A stretch of DNA of 8,793 nt from Tannerella sp. oral taxon 808 (GTDB taxonomy: Bacteria; Bacteroidota; Bacteroidia; Bacteroidales; Tannerellaceae): assembly GCA_002890585.1 (NCBI GenBank), contig MIQB01000080.1, forward strand, positions 1 through 8,793, in the 5' to 3' direction. Numbering within the stretch: position 1 is the first letter of the stretch; every line of letters begins with the position of its first letter. Below the pieces are notes generated by a model. The model was not told the DNA's origin. It did no database searches and worked only from the letters and a program-made list of their open reading frames with translations. Both the position numbers and the translations under genes were made by a program. Below, piece after piece: positions 1 to 5,850 of the stretch.

Positions 1-55
1 ATAAATACGTCATTTCCCGAGCGAGAAAAGTCGGACACGAAGAAGACCTCCCCAT
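1..55. repeat. Left arm of a perfect inverted repeat of at least 55 bp
   Basis: The reverse complement of 1-55 is identical to 569-623. The match stops abruptly at base 56 (the next three bases all differ) but is still perfect at base 1, so the repeat probably continues outside the window. The arms lie inside two oppositely oriented antitoxin gene copies and bracket a 513-bp segment (56-568). Confidence 0.97.
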
Positions 56-68
56 CTCGGGTAGACAT
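1..68 (-). CDS. Second copy of AbiEi/DUF6088 antitoxin, 5' end only, runs off the left edge
   Basis: Read on the minus strand, an ATG at 68-66 opens a frame of 22 complete codons that reaches the window edge without a stop. After four novel residues (MSTR, then D), it is identical to residues 17-33 of the antitoxin encoded at 523-1128 (GEVFFVSDF... motif). The underlying DNA is an exact 55-base inverted match. This copy lacks the N-terminal helix present in the complete gene; the frame is open only back to a TAG at 83-81, so the original N-terminus is gone. It is either a truncated duplicate that starts at the new ATG or a dead fragment. Whether the rest of the gene follows to the left cannot be seen. 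The match itself is certain; that it is expressed is a guess. Confidence 0.45.
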   Translation of the reverse strand, partial: MSTRDGEVFFVSDFSRSGNDVF

Positions 69-463
69 ATAGGTCTGCCCCTATCCCGTCTATCAAAACT
101 CTCAAATACATATTCATCACCCTGCTCACCCTCGTCGTGCTGCTCTACGGATTGCCAGCCATGCTGGTGCATCTGCCCGTTGTGCAGCGGCGTTTGGCGG
201 CTGAGTCCGGGCGCGTGCTGTCGGCCGTGCTGCGGGCGCCGGTTCGCATCGACGCACAGTTCATCCTCGACGCGTTCGCCTCAAAAGATTCCACCTCCAC
301 AGGCGGAGTCGACTTTCAGATCCGCGCCATCCGGTTGGCGCGCGGGCGGGTGAGCTACGATGTAGGGCATGGTCAACCGGAGGAGGGGCACTTCGACGCT
401 GCGCATATCCGCGCTGAAGGCATCTTGGCATTCAAGAAATCGGAGAATCGCAATGAGAGGTAG
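65..463 (+). pseudogene. Remnant of TamB-like (DUF490) envelope protein, N-terminal part, internally deleted
   Basis: The frame is open from 65, after a TAG at 62-64, to a stop at 461-463, with no ATG before the membrane segment; only GTG and other weak starts exist. It encodes a hydrophobic N-terminal segment (about 91-170, LKYIFITLLTLVVLLYGL) followed by HLPVVQRR...SAVLRAPVRI. This resembles the membrane anchor and first beta region of Bacteroidetes TamB-type proteins, which form an inner-membrane-anchored bridge to the outer membrane. The text then jumps at about 255-262 to QFILDAFASKD and an IRLARGRVSYDV segment, which in the family lies further downstream, so an internal in-frame deletion is likely. 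The last 13 or so residues (LAFKKSENRNER) look out of frame. The full protein has well over 1000 residues, so this is a relic. The family call is from memory of conserved phrases, not a search. Confidence 0.6.
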
Positions 464-522
464 AAAGTTTTGCAAAAACAATCAACCTTTACGCCGTAAT
501 CGTTGCACTCTTTTCAAGACAT

Positions 523-1128
523 ATGTATATCACTGACAGTATCGCAGCACGGATCGAAGGCGCTCCGCATGGGGAGGTCTTCTTCGTGTCCGACTTTTCT
601 CGCTCGGGAAATGACGTATTTATCAGTCGCGTCTTATCGAGGCTCGTGGATCAAAAGAAATTAGCTCGGCTGGCCACCGGTGTATACTATAAGCCTCGCG
701 AGACGGATTTCGGGATGGTCAAGCCGAGCATCGAGCAGATCGTCCGCGCCATTGCTAGGCGAGATCACGCGCAAATCATGCCGACGGGGCAAACAGCTGA
801 AAATCGCTTAGGACTATCCACACAGATTCCCTTGAACCATGTGTATTTGACCACCGGATCGGCTCGAAGCATCGTATTAGGAAATACCCGGATCGTCTTC
901 AAGCGCAGTGCACCGAGGAACTTTGCTTACAAAGGCGAATTGATCCCCACACTGATTCAAGCCATGAAGTCGATCGGCCGAGGCAACCTGACCGACCGAC
1001 AGAAGGATCGGATCAAGGAATTGCTAAGCAGCTATAATGAGCCGGAAACCTTCGAACACGACTTGGCGCTGGCTCCCTTATGGATCAAGAAAATCATTAC
1101 CCAAACGACCAAAGCACTTCAAGAATGA
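523..1128 (+). CDS. AbiEi-family (DUF6088) antitoxin, complete
   Basis: This 201-residue protein matches the usual length and layout of DUF6088 proteins, annotated as type IV AbiEi-like antitoxins. An N-terminal winged-helix DNA-binding part (about 1-60) contains GEVFFVSDFS, an SRVLSRLVDQKKLARL recognition-helix region and GVYYKP. A second domain follows, with MPTGQTAENRLGLSTQIP (86-103), VYLTTGSAR and FKRSAPRNFAYKGEL. Family members repress their own operon and neutralise an AbiEii nucleotidyltransferase toxin. The stop codon overlaps the start of the toxin ORF (ATGA at 1125-1128), the normal coupling for this pair. The ATG at 523 gives the full N-terminal helix; no Shine-Dalgarno is visible. 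Residues 16-34 lie in the inverted repeat shared with the left edge. The toxin is truncated, so this may now be an orphan repressor. Its base composition looks less GC-rich than that of the genes at 2085-8481, consistent with acquisition. Confidence 0.85.
   Translation: MYITDSIAARIEGAPHGEVFFVSDFSRSGNDVFISRVLSRLVDQKKLARLATGVYYKPRETDFGMVKPSIEQIVRAIARRDHAQIMPTGQTAENRLGLSTQIPLNHVYLTTGSARSIVLGNTRIVFKRSAPRNFAYKGELIPTLIQAMKSIGRGNLTDRQKDRIKELLSSYNEPETFEHDLALAPLWIKKIITQTTKALQE
569..623. repeat. Right arm of the 55-bp inverted repeat
   Basis: Exact reverse complement of 1-55, lying within codons 16-34 of the complete antitoxin gene. It begins two bases into the His16 codon; upstream of that the two gene copies share nothing, which marks a recombination or duplication junction. 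Confidence 0.97.
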
Positions 1129-1397
1129 ACTGGCTGTCTCATTCCATCGAGGATCGGCGGATCATACTCCGTCAAACGGCAGAGGCGGAAAGTCTTCCGG
1201 AATATGCGATCGAAAAAGACTGGTGGGTAACGATGACGCTGAAGGCCATATTCCAAACGGAGTGCGCCGCTTCTCTACTGTTCAAAGGCGGCACGAGCTT
1301 GAGCAAGGGCTGGAAGCTGATCCAGCGATTCAGCGAAGACATTGATTTGGTGCAGATTCACCCCGACCAGTGTACGTCCGCCTATTCCGCCCAATGA
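1125..1397 (+). pseudogene. C-terminally truncated AbiEii/AbiGii nucleotidyltransferase toxin
   Basis: The start overlaps the antitoxin stop (ATGA). The 90-residue product begins like AbiEii toxins: a helical N-terminus with YAIEKDWWVTMTLKAIF (27-43), then the nucleotidyltransferase core with FKGGTSLSKGW (53-63) and RFSEDIDL (68-75), which carries the DxD metal-binding pair (Asp72, Asp74). Family proteins are typically around 250-300 residues. Here homology stops right after SEDIDL, at about 1350. The last 15 residues (VQIHPDQ...) are unrelated, and a stop follows, leading towards the 22-bp repeat array. The rest of the catalytic domain and the C-terminal helical part are missing, so toxicity is unlikely. 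The family is clear; loss of function is inferred from the missing two thirds. Confidence 0.8.
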
Positions 1398-1455
1398 CAT
1401 CTATTTATAATACACATCGACTAAAAATCGCCCTCCCTCATAGGGGTAAAAAATC

Positions 1456-1545
1456 ATTCATCCCTACCACATTCCGAAAGGGGGGCTTTGGTTGAAATAA
1501 ACAGGGTACCCACAAGGAGGGGGGGCTACGAGGGATTCTCCCGAA
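1456..1545. repeat. Decayed leading units of the 22-bp array
   Basis: A TTCCGAA end falls at 1472-1478 and another CCGAA end at 1541-1545. They are 67 bp apart, which fits three units of 22-23 bp, but the intervening units have lost the GAA-type ends or become G-rich. This is the eroded flank of the array that follows. Confidence 0.5.
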
Positions 1546-1966
1546 GCACCCTTTCGATACGTTCCGAACATACCCTGACTACGTCCCGAACGTACCCACA
1601 CCACGTCCTGAAGCCCCCATCGATACGTTCCGAAATGGGGGGGAAATACGTCCTGAACCTATCCGCACCCTATTCCGAAATAGTCGTTGATACGTCCTGA
1701 GGCACCCCTCGATACGTCCCGAACCTGTCGACGACCACCTCCGAACCTATCGACACCCATTTCGGAACGTACCCTGACCACGTTCCGAACGTATCGACAC
1801 CCATTTCGGAACCTATCGATGACCACCTCCGAACCTATCGATGGGTGGTTCGGAATATGTCGACACCCATCTCGGAACGTATTTCGGGGTATTTCGGAAT
1901 ATGTCGATGGGTAGCTCGGGAATACTTCCGGAGTAGCTCAGGAATACTTCCGGGGTAGCTCGGGGG
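1546..1966. repeat. Diverged tandem array of about 19 units of 22 bp
   Basis: Unit ends (TTCCGAA, TCCTGAA, TTCGGAA, CTCGGAA or CTCAGGAA) fall at 1568, 1590, 1612, 1634, 1657, 1679, 1701, 1723, 1745, 1767, 1789, 1811, 1833, 1855, 1877, 1899, 1922 and 1944. Every step is 22 bp except three of 23 (including the first, counted from 1545); a last partly eroded unit ends at about 1966. Each unit body carries a CGATACGT, CTATCGACACCCAT or CTATCGATGGGTGG type core. Units are imperfect, as in an old minisatellite. The period is not a multiple of three, and any reading frame through it is an artefact of repetition, so it is not coding. Twenty-two bases is close to two helical turns, which would place the motifs on one face of the DNA. 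No known family is recognised. Confidence 0.9.
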
Positions 1967-2084
1967 GGTAGTCATCGATCACCCGGATCATGGATCGCCC
2001 GCGTCAATCCTTATTAGCTCATGTCGCTTTTCTACTTTTGCCCTCGACATTTTATGTATATCACTTAAATAAGAGAATGGAAAT
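1967..2084. other. Non-coding leader between the repeat array and the S41 peptidase gene
   Basis: AT-richer sequence after the array. A TTTG at 2037-2040 could serve as the -33 element of a Bacteroidetes promoter, but the best -7 candidate (TATCACTT at 2059-2066) is a poor match to TAnnTTTG. No terminator, RNA gene or operator is evident. Confidence 0.4.
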
Positions 2085-3518
2085 ATGAAAAAGAGAATGA
2101 ACACTGGATGGATCTTCTGCTGCGGCCTCTGCCTCTTGGGGCTACTCGCGGCCTGCAAGGAGGACGACCCGAAACCGAAACCCGATCCGGAAGCCAAAAT
2201 CACCCTGAAGGTGAACGAGTTCATCTACGAAGGCCTGCGGAGTGAATACCTCTGGACGAGCACCATCAATTGGACAGCCATCGACTTCAAAAAAGAGAAA
2301 GACCCGCACGCCTTCTTCAAGCGCCTGATCTATAAAGACGACCGCTGGACAAGCCTCACAGACGATGCCGAGGTGTGGAATCAAGCCTTCGCAGGCGTAT
2401 CGACCACCTTCGGGTTCGAGCTTCAGTTTGGTTACATCGGATACTCCGACTCGCTCTTTGCCGTCGTGCGCTATGTCTACCCCGGCACACCGGCTGCCCG
2501 CGCGGGGCTGAAGCGGGGCGACTTCCTGCTCAAGCTGAACGGCGGAGCCATCACGGTGAAGAATTACGGCGACCTCTACGACAAGCCCACCGTCGTAGTC
2601 AACAAGGGCATCCTCCGCGACAAGACGCTCAAGGTAGACTCCATCGGCATCGCCATGATAGCCGTCAAGATGTACCAAGACCCCATCCTGAAAGACACCG
2701 TCATCGCCAAAGATGGCCACCGCGTGGGCTACCTCTGCTATACGGATTACACCGATCTATCGACCCCGGAGTTAGTCAAGGTCGCCGCTCGGTTTAAGGC
2801 CGCAGGCATCACCGACATGGTGCTCGACTTGCGCTACAACGGCGGCGGATACATCAGCACCGCGCGCTCCCTCTGTAGCCTCTTGGCGCCCGAAGCAGCC
2901 GTGAAGCGGAAAGAACGCTTCCTGCTCAAGCTCTGGAACGAGTACTACATGAACTACTGGAGGACCGAAAAGAAAGACAGCGAGCTGTACGAATCCTTCG
3001 TCGACACCCTCGGCGTCAACCTCAACCTCAGCCGCCTCTATATCCTTACGGGCAAGGGCACGGCCTCGGCCTCAGAGCTGACCCTCACCGGGCTCACACC
3101 TTACATGGATGTAGTCCAGATCGGCGACACTACACACGGCAAGTTCTGCGGCGGCGGCGTCCTGATGCCGAAACATGTCTGGTGGAACGTGGATTCGTCG
3201 TATTACCGAGAGATCAAGAACTGGGGCATGTATGTGATGGAATTTAAGTTCTGCAACACCCGCAAGGACGAGTTCCCGCACGGCTTCGCACCGAAATACG
3301 TTGTGAAGGAGAGCATCCTGGAGCTCTATCCCTTTGGCGACGAGCGCGACCCGCTGCTGGGTAAGGCCTTGGAGCTGATCACGGGCAAACAAGTGGCCAA
3401 AGCCCGTTCCGGGCGCACCCTGCCAGCCTATCGCGAGGCGCCCATGCGCCGCAGTCGCCCATTAGAGGGCAAGGCCATCGACCGGCCGCATCGCACGGCA
3501 ATGCCCGGCCGCGAGTAG
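2085..3518 (+). CDS. S41-family (C-terminal processing type) lipoprotein peptidase with PDZ domain
   Basis: This 477-residue secreted lipoprotein has a positively charged start (MKKR), a hydrophobic core and a LLAAC lipobox with Cys24 as lipidation site, followed by acidic and Pro/Lys-rich residues. A PDZ-like domain lies at about 110-200 (YPGTPAARAGLKRGDFLLKLNG at 132-153). The S41 protease core follows: VGYLCYTDYTD (214-224), DLRYNGGG (248-255), GTASASE (325-331) and GDTTHGK (347-353). Ser328 and Lys353 are 25 residues apart, the same spacing as the Ser/Lys dyad of CtpB and Prc, so the enzyme should be catalytically competent. Bacteroidales carry many such envelope proteases; the substrate is unknown. 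The basic tail after about residue 436 looks unstructured, and its last 18 codons are antisense to the end of aroC. The ATG at 2085 gives a proper signal peptide; Met5 is an alternative. Confidence 0.92.
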   Translation: MKKRMNTGWIFCCGLCLLGLLAACKEDDPKPKPDPEAKITLKVNEFIYEGLRSEYLWTSTINWTAIDFKKEKDPHAFFKRLIYKDDRWTSLTDDAEVWNQAFAGVSTTFGFELQFGYIGYSDSLFAVVRYVYPGTPAARAGLKRGDFLLKLNGGAITVKNYGDLYDKPTVVVNKGILRDKTLKVDSIGIAMIAVKMYQDPILKDTVIAKDGHRVGYLCYTDYTDLSTPELVKVAARFKAAGITDMVLDLRYNGGGYISTARSLCSLLAPEAAVKRKERFLLKLWNEYYMNYWRTEKKDSELYESFVDTLGVNLNLSRLYILTGKGTASASELTLTGLTPYMDVVQIGDTTHGKFCGGGVLMPKHVWWNVDSSYYREIKNWGMYVMEFKFCNTRKDEFPHGFAPKYVVKESILELYPFGDERDPLLGKALELITGKQVAKARSGRTLPAYREAPMRRSRPLEGKAIDRPHRTAMPGRE

Positions 3519-4562
3519 GTAATCAAGCATAGTCATCGCCGCCATCGCCTCAACAAGCGGGACGGCACGTGGAAGGACGCACGGATCGTGGCGTCCTTTC
3601 GCATGTATAACCGTCTCGCGCCCCTCCCGGTCCACCGTCTGCTGCTCGCGCAACAGGGTAGCCACAGCCTTGAAGGCGACTCGGAAGTAAATGTCCTCCC
3701 CATTGGAGATGCCGCCCTGTATGCCGCCCGAGTGATTCGTGCGGGTAGCGATGCGGCCACCGGAGTTGCAGAACGTGTCGTTGTGCTCCGATCCGAAGTA
3801 TAGCGGAGCGTCGAAGCCATCGCCATAGTCAAATCCCTTGGCCGCGTTGATGCTGAGCATAGCCGCGCCAAGAGCCGCGTGCAGCTTTCCGAAGACGGGT
3901 TCGCCTATCCCCGCAGGCACCCCCGTGATGACACCCGTGATGATGCCCCCCACCGTGTCGCCCTGCTCCTTCACACTGCGGATCAACGCCTCCATCTCGG
4001 CCGCCTTGTCTGCGTCGGGGCAACGCACAGGGTTCGTCTCAGTGAGCGCAAGGTCGTAGTCGAGATACGAGCCATCTAAGCGGATGCGCCCCACCTGCGA
4101 GGTGTATGCGCGGACGGTGATGCCCCTGCCCCTTAGCACGAGCTTAGCCAACGCACCACCCACACATTGCGCCAGGGTGGTGCGTGCCGAGCTGCGTCCA
4201 CCTCCGCGTGGGTCACGGATGCCATACTTTATCTGGTAAGTGAAGTCAGCGTGCGAAGGGCGGTAGAGGTCGCGCATGGCCTCATAGTCCTTCGAGTGCT
4301 GGTCGCGGTTGCGGACGAGGAAGGCGATCGGTGTGCCCGTGGTTAGCCCCTCATAGAGTCCGGAGAGAAACTCGACCGTGTCCGGCTCGTTGCGTGCCGT
4401 AGTCAGGGCAGACTGCCCCGGGCGACGGCGGTTCAGTTCGCTCTGAATGAAGGCCAAGTCCACCTCGATGCCCGCCGGGCAACCATCGATCACGCCTCCG
4501 ATGGCCGCTCCGTGCGACTCGCCGAAGGTGGTCAGGCGGTAGTTCCTTCCGAAGGTGTTCAT
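3462..4562 (-). CDS. aroC: Chorismate synthase
   Basis: This 366-residue protein performs the last step of the shikimate pathway: 5-enolpyruvylshikimate 3-phosphate to chorismate plus phosphate, using reduced FMN, in the cytoplasm. It opens with MNTFG and TTFGESHG (signature GESHG, 14-18, His17), then RRRPGQ (45-50), RPSHAD (101-106, conserved His104), GGGRSSAR (120-127), SQVG (155-158), GDTVGGII (201-208), TNHSGGIQGGISNG (275-288) and RHDPCVLPRAVP (324-335). Length and motif order are normal, so it is very probably active. One deviation: the usual SARE(T/S)xxR element reads SARTTLAQ here, with Thr128 in place of Glu and Gln132 in place of Arg. It lies 33 bp after slyD on the same strand, probably co-transcribed. 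Its 3' end overlaps the convergent S41 gene by 57 bp. Confidence 0.97.
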   Translation of the reverse strand: MNTFGRNYRLTTFGESHGAAIGGVIDGCPAGIEVDLAFIQSELNRRRPGQSALTTARNEPDTVEFLSGLYEGLTTGTPIAFLVRNRDQHSKDYEAMRDLYRPSHADFTYQIKYGIRDPRGGGRSSARTTLAQCVGGALAKLVLRGRGITVRAYTSQVGRIRLDGSYLDYDLALTETNPVRCPDADKAAEMEALIRSVKEQGDTVGGIITGVITGVPAGIGEPVFGKLHAALGAAMLSINAAKGFDYGDGFDAPLYFGSEHNDTFCNSGGRIATRTNHSGGIQGGISNGEDIYFRVAFKAVATLLREQQTVDREGRETVIHAKGRHDPCVLPRAVPLVEAMAAMTMLDYLLAAGHCRAMRPVDGLAL

Positions 4563-4595
4563 GTCGCGTTGCGAGTAATCAGTCAGGTGGAGGGG

Positions 4596-5204
4596 TCAAC
4601 GGCAGCCATTGCCACCACAGCATTCGCCGTGTCCATGCTCGTGCTCACCACAGCATTCACCGTGTCCATGCTCATGATCGCCGCAGCAGTCGCATCCGCC
4701 GCCGCACCCACCGCGCATGATCTGCTCTATCTCGGCCAGCTCCTCATGCGTTGGGTCATGCACATCGATCACCTTGCCAGCAAAGTGAAGCGTCTCGCCA
4801 GCCAGCGGATGGTTGAAGTCCATCACTACGACGTCGTCCTTCACCTCCTTCACGGTGCCCATCATATGTTGGCCTTCAGCATTCATCATGGGTAGCGAGG
4901 CATCTTCTTTCACGCGTTCGCTGTCGAACACGCCATCCACCGTGAAGATCTCTTTCGAGAGCTCCAGCACATTGTCTTCATCTCGTGTGCCGAAGGCCTC
5001 CTCCGGTGTCAGGGTAAACTCAAATGCTTCGCCCGGCTCGAGGCCCATCAGGCGGCGCTCAAACCCCTCCAGCATCATGCCGTAGCTACAGATAAACCTC
5101 ACCGGTTGCTCCTCGGTGGCGCGCTCCATCAGTTCGCGGTCTGCGCCTTCGCCAGCGTGCAGGTCATACATGGCCGTCACGTACTTGTTCTTTGAAACTT
5201 TCAT
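4596..5204 (-). CDS. slyD: FKBP-type peptidyl-prolyl isomerase, SlyD-like, with duplicated metal-binding tail
   Basis: This 202-residue cytoplasmic prolyl isomerase and chaperone has the SlyD layout: a split FKBP domain (about 1-70 and 128-150) with the insert-in-flap chaperone domain between. Visible motifs are FICSYGMMLEGFERRLMGL (37-55), FTLTPEEAFG (63-72) and VMDFNHPLAGETL (127-139). The tail (165-202) is rich in Gly, Cys and His: nine Cys and six His, including two tandem copies of (D/E)HEHGHGECCG at 176-186 and 187-197. In E. coli SlyD a comparable His/Cys tail binds nickel and other transition metals. The start MKVSKNKYVTA fits the family. A strong terminator between secG and this gene implies its own promoter; I saw no clear one in 5205-5246. 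Confidence 0.93.
   Translation of the reverse strand: MKVSKNKYVTAMYDLHAGEGADRELMERATEEQPVRFICSYGMMLEGFERRLMGLEPGEAFEFTLTPEEAFGTRDEDNVLELSKEIFTVDGVFDSERVKEDASLPMMNAEGQHMMGTVKEVKDDVVVMDFNHPLAGETLHFAGKVIDVHDPTHEELAEIEQIMRGGCGGGCDCCGDHEHGHGECCGEHEHGHGECCGGNGCR
4609..4674 (-). repeat. In-frame 33-bp tandem duplication in the slyD tail
   Basis: Two near-identical 33-bp units encode (D/E)HEHGHGECCG twice in a row. They differ by a few substitutions, so the duplication is recent or homogenised. Such units can expand or contract by slippage, changing metal-binding capacity without shifting the frame. Confidence 0.8.
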
Positions 5205-5246
5205 ATCAGTCTTTCTTGTCGTTTTGATTGGATTATGTGTGTTGCT

Positions 5247-5300
5247 AAAAAAAGACGAAGAACCGGAAGCGCCTCAAGGTGTGTGCTTCCGATTCTTCGT
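5247..5300 (-). terminator. Rho-independent terminator downstream of secG
   Basis: The arms 5255-5270 and 5285-5300 (ACGAAGAACCGGAAGC on the plus strand, and its partner) pair over 16 bp with one mismatch around a 14-base loop. On the minus strand the stem is followed by C and then seven T (5253-5247). It lies 31 bp past the secG stop and separates the activator-to-secG series from slyD-aroC. Confidence 0.88.
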
Positions 5301-5330
5301 AAAGCCTTTTACGGGTGTGCTTCACGCCGA

Positions 5331-5723
5331 TTATTGGGCGGGAGCTTCCTGCTTGTCCGGTTGCTGTTCGGCCGGTTGTTGTTCGGCGGGTTGCTGTTGC
5401 GAACCGAAGTCGGGACCCACAGCGTTCGGATCCACTGGCACGGCCTCGTTCACCTGCTGCTCGATCTCAGACTCCTGCTGCTTCTTTTGCGAGTCGTCGC
5501 TGCTGGGTATGAACGATGCGATGACCACACTCAGCACAGCCACGGTGGCTGCCAGCCCCCAGGTGGCCTTCTCAAGAAAGTCTGTTGTCTTGCGGACACC
5601 CATGATCTGGTTCGAGGAGGAGAAGCCGGAGGCTAACCCCCCGCCTTTTGAGTTTTGCACCAGCACGATCAGGATGAGGAAGATCGATGCCAGGAAAATC
5701 AGGATAGATAAAAATACGTACAT
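5331..5723 (-). CDS. secG: Sec translocon subunit SecG
   Basis: A 130-residue inner-membrane protein that works with SecYE and SecA in preprotein export. It has a first membrane helix at about 2-23, the conserved loop VLVQNSKGGGLASGF (20-34) and SSSNQIMGVRKTTDFLEKATW (36-56), then a second helix at about 55-72. This is the standard SecG topology. Beyond residue 75 a hydrophilic extension, common in Bacteroidetes SecG, is rich in Gln, Glu and Pro and contains a short tandem repeat (QQPAE twice, then QQPDK, 110-124). The start MYVFLS is immediately followed by the membrane helix. It lies 127 bp after the TPR gene on the same strand and is followed by a strong terminator, so it ends the cluster that begins at the sigma-54 activator. 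Confidence 0.95.
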   Translation of the reverse strand: MYVFLSILIFLASIFLILIVLVQNSKGGGLASGFSSSNQIMGVRKTTDFLEKATWGLAATVAVLSVVIASFIPSSDDSQKKQQESEIEQQVNEAVPVDPNAVGPDFGSQQQPAEQQPAEQQPDKQEAPAQ

Positions 5724-5850
5724 GTTCTTCTATTGCTTTTTGAAATGAATAATCTACTGTCTCTCTTTTTCGGGCGGCAAATTAAGGTCATCGCCATCAC
5801 TCATGCAACGCGTAGAACCTTATAGAGGGTCTATGCGTGTACTCCTACAG

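Noticed and set aside
469..505. Promoter before the antitoxin
   Set aside because: A TTTTG and a TAATCGTTG-like element are present, but neither sequence nor spacing fits the consensus well enough to annotate.
1488..1914. Two plus-strand open frames rich in Arg, Thr and Ser
   Set aside because: They arise from translating the 22-bp repeats; the unit length is not a multiple of three and there is no recognisable protein feature.
2037..2066. Bacteroidetes-type promoter (TTTG and TAnnTTTG) before the S41 gene
   Set aside because: The -33 TTTG is present but the -7 candidate TATCACTT matches the consensus poorly and the spacing is slightly short.
2142..2720. Long minus-strand open frame opposite the S41 peptidase
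   Set aside because: A shadow of a GC-rich coding region; the plus strand has a clear lipobox and S41 motifs.
3483..3514. Bidirectional terminator between the S41 gene and aroC formed by two CGGCCG blocks
   Set aside because: Only six pairs with a loop of about 20 bases, inside both coding regions, and no T-tract on either side.
5808..5838. Terminator between the TPR gene and secG
   Set aside because: An 11-bp bulged hairpin exists, but on the transcribed strand it has a C-A mismatch and no T-tract follows.
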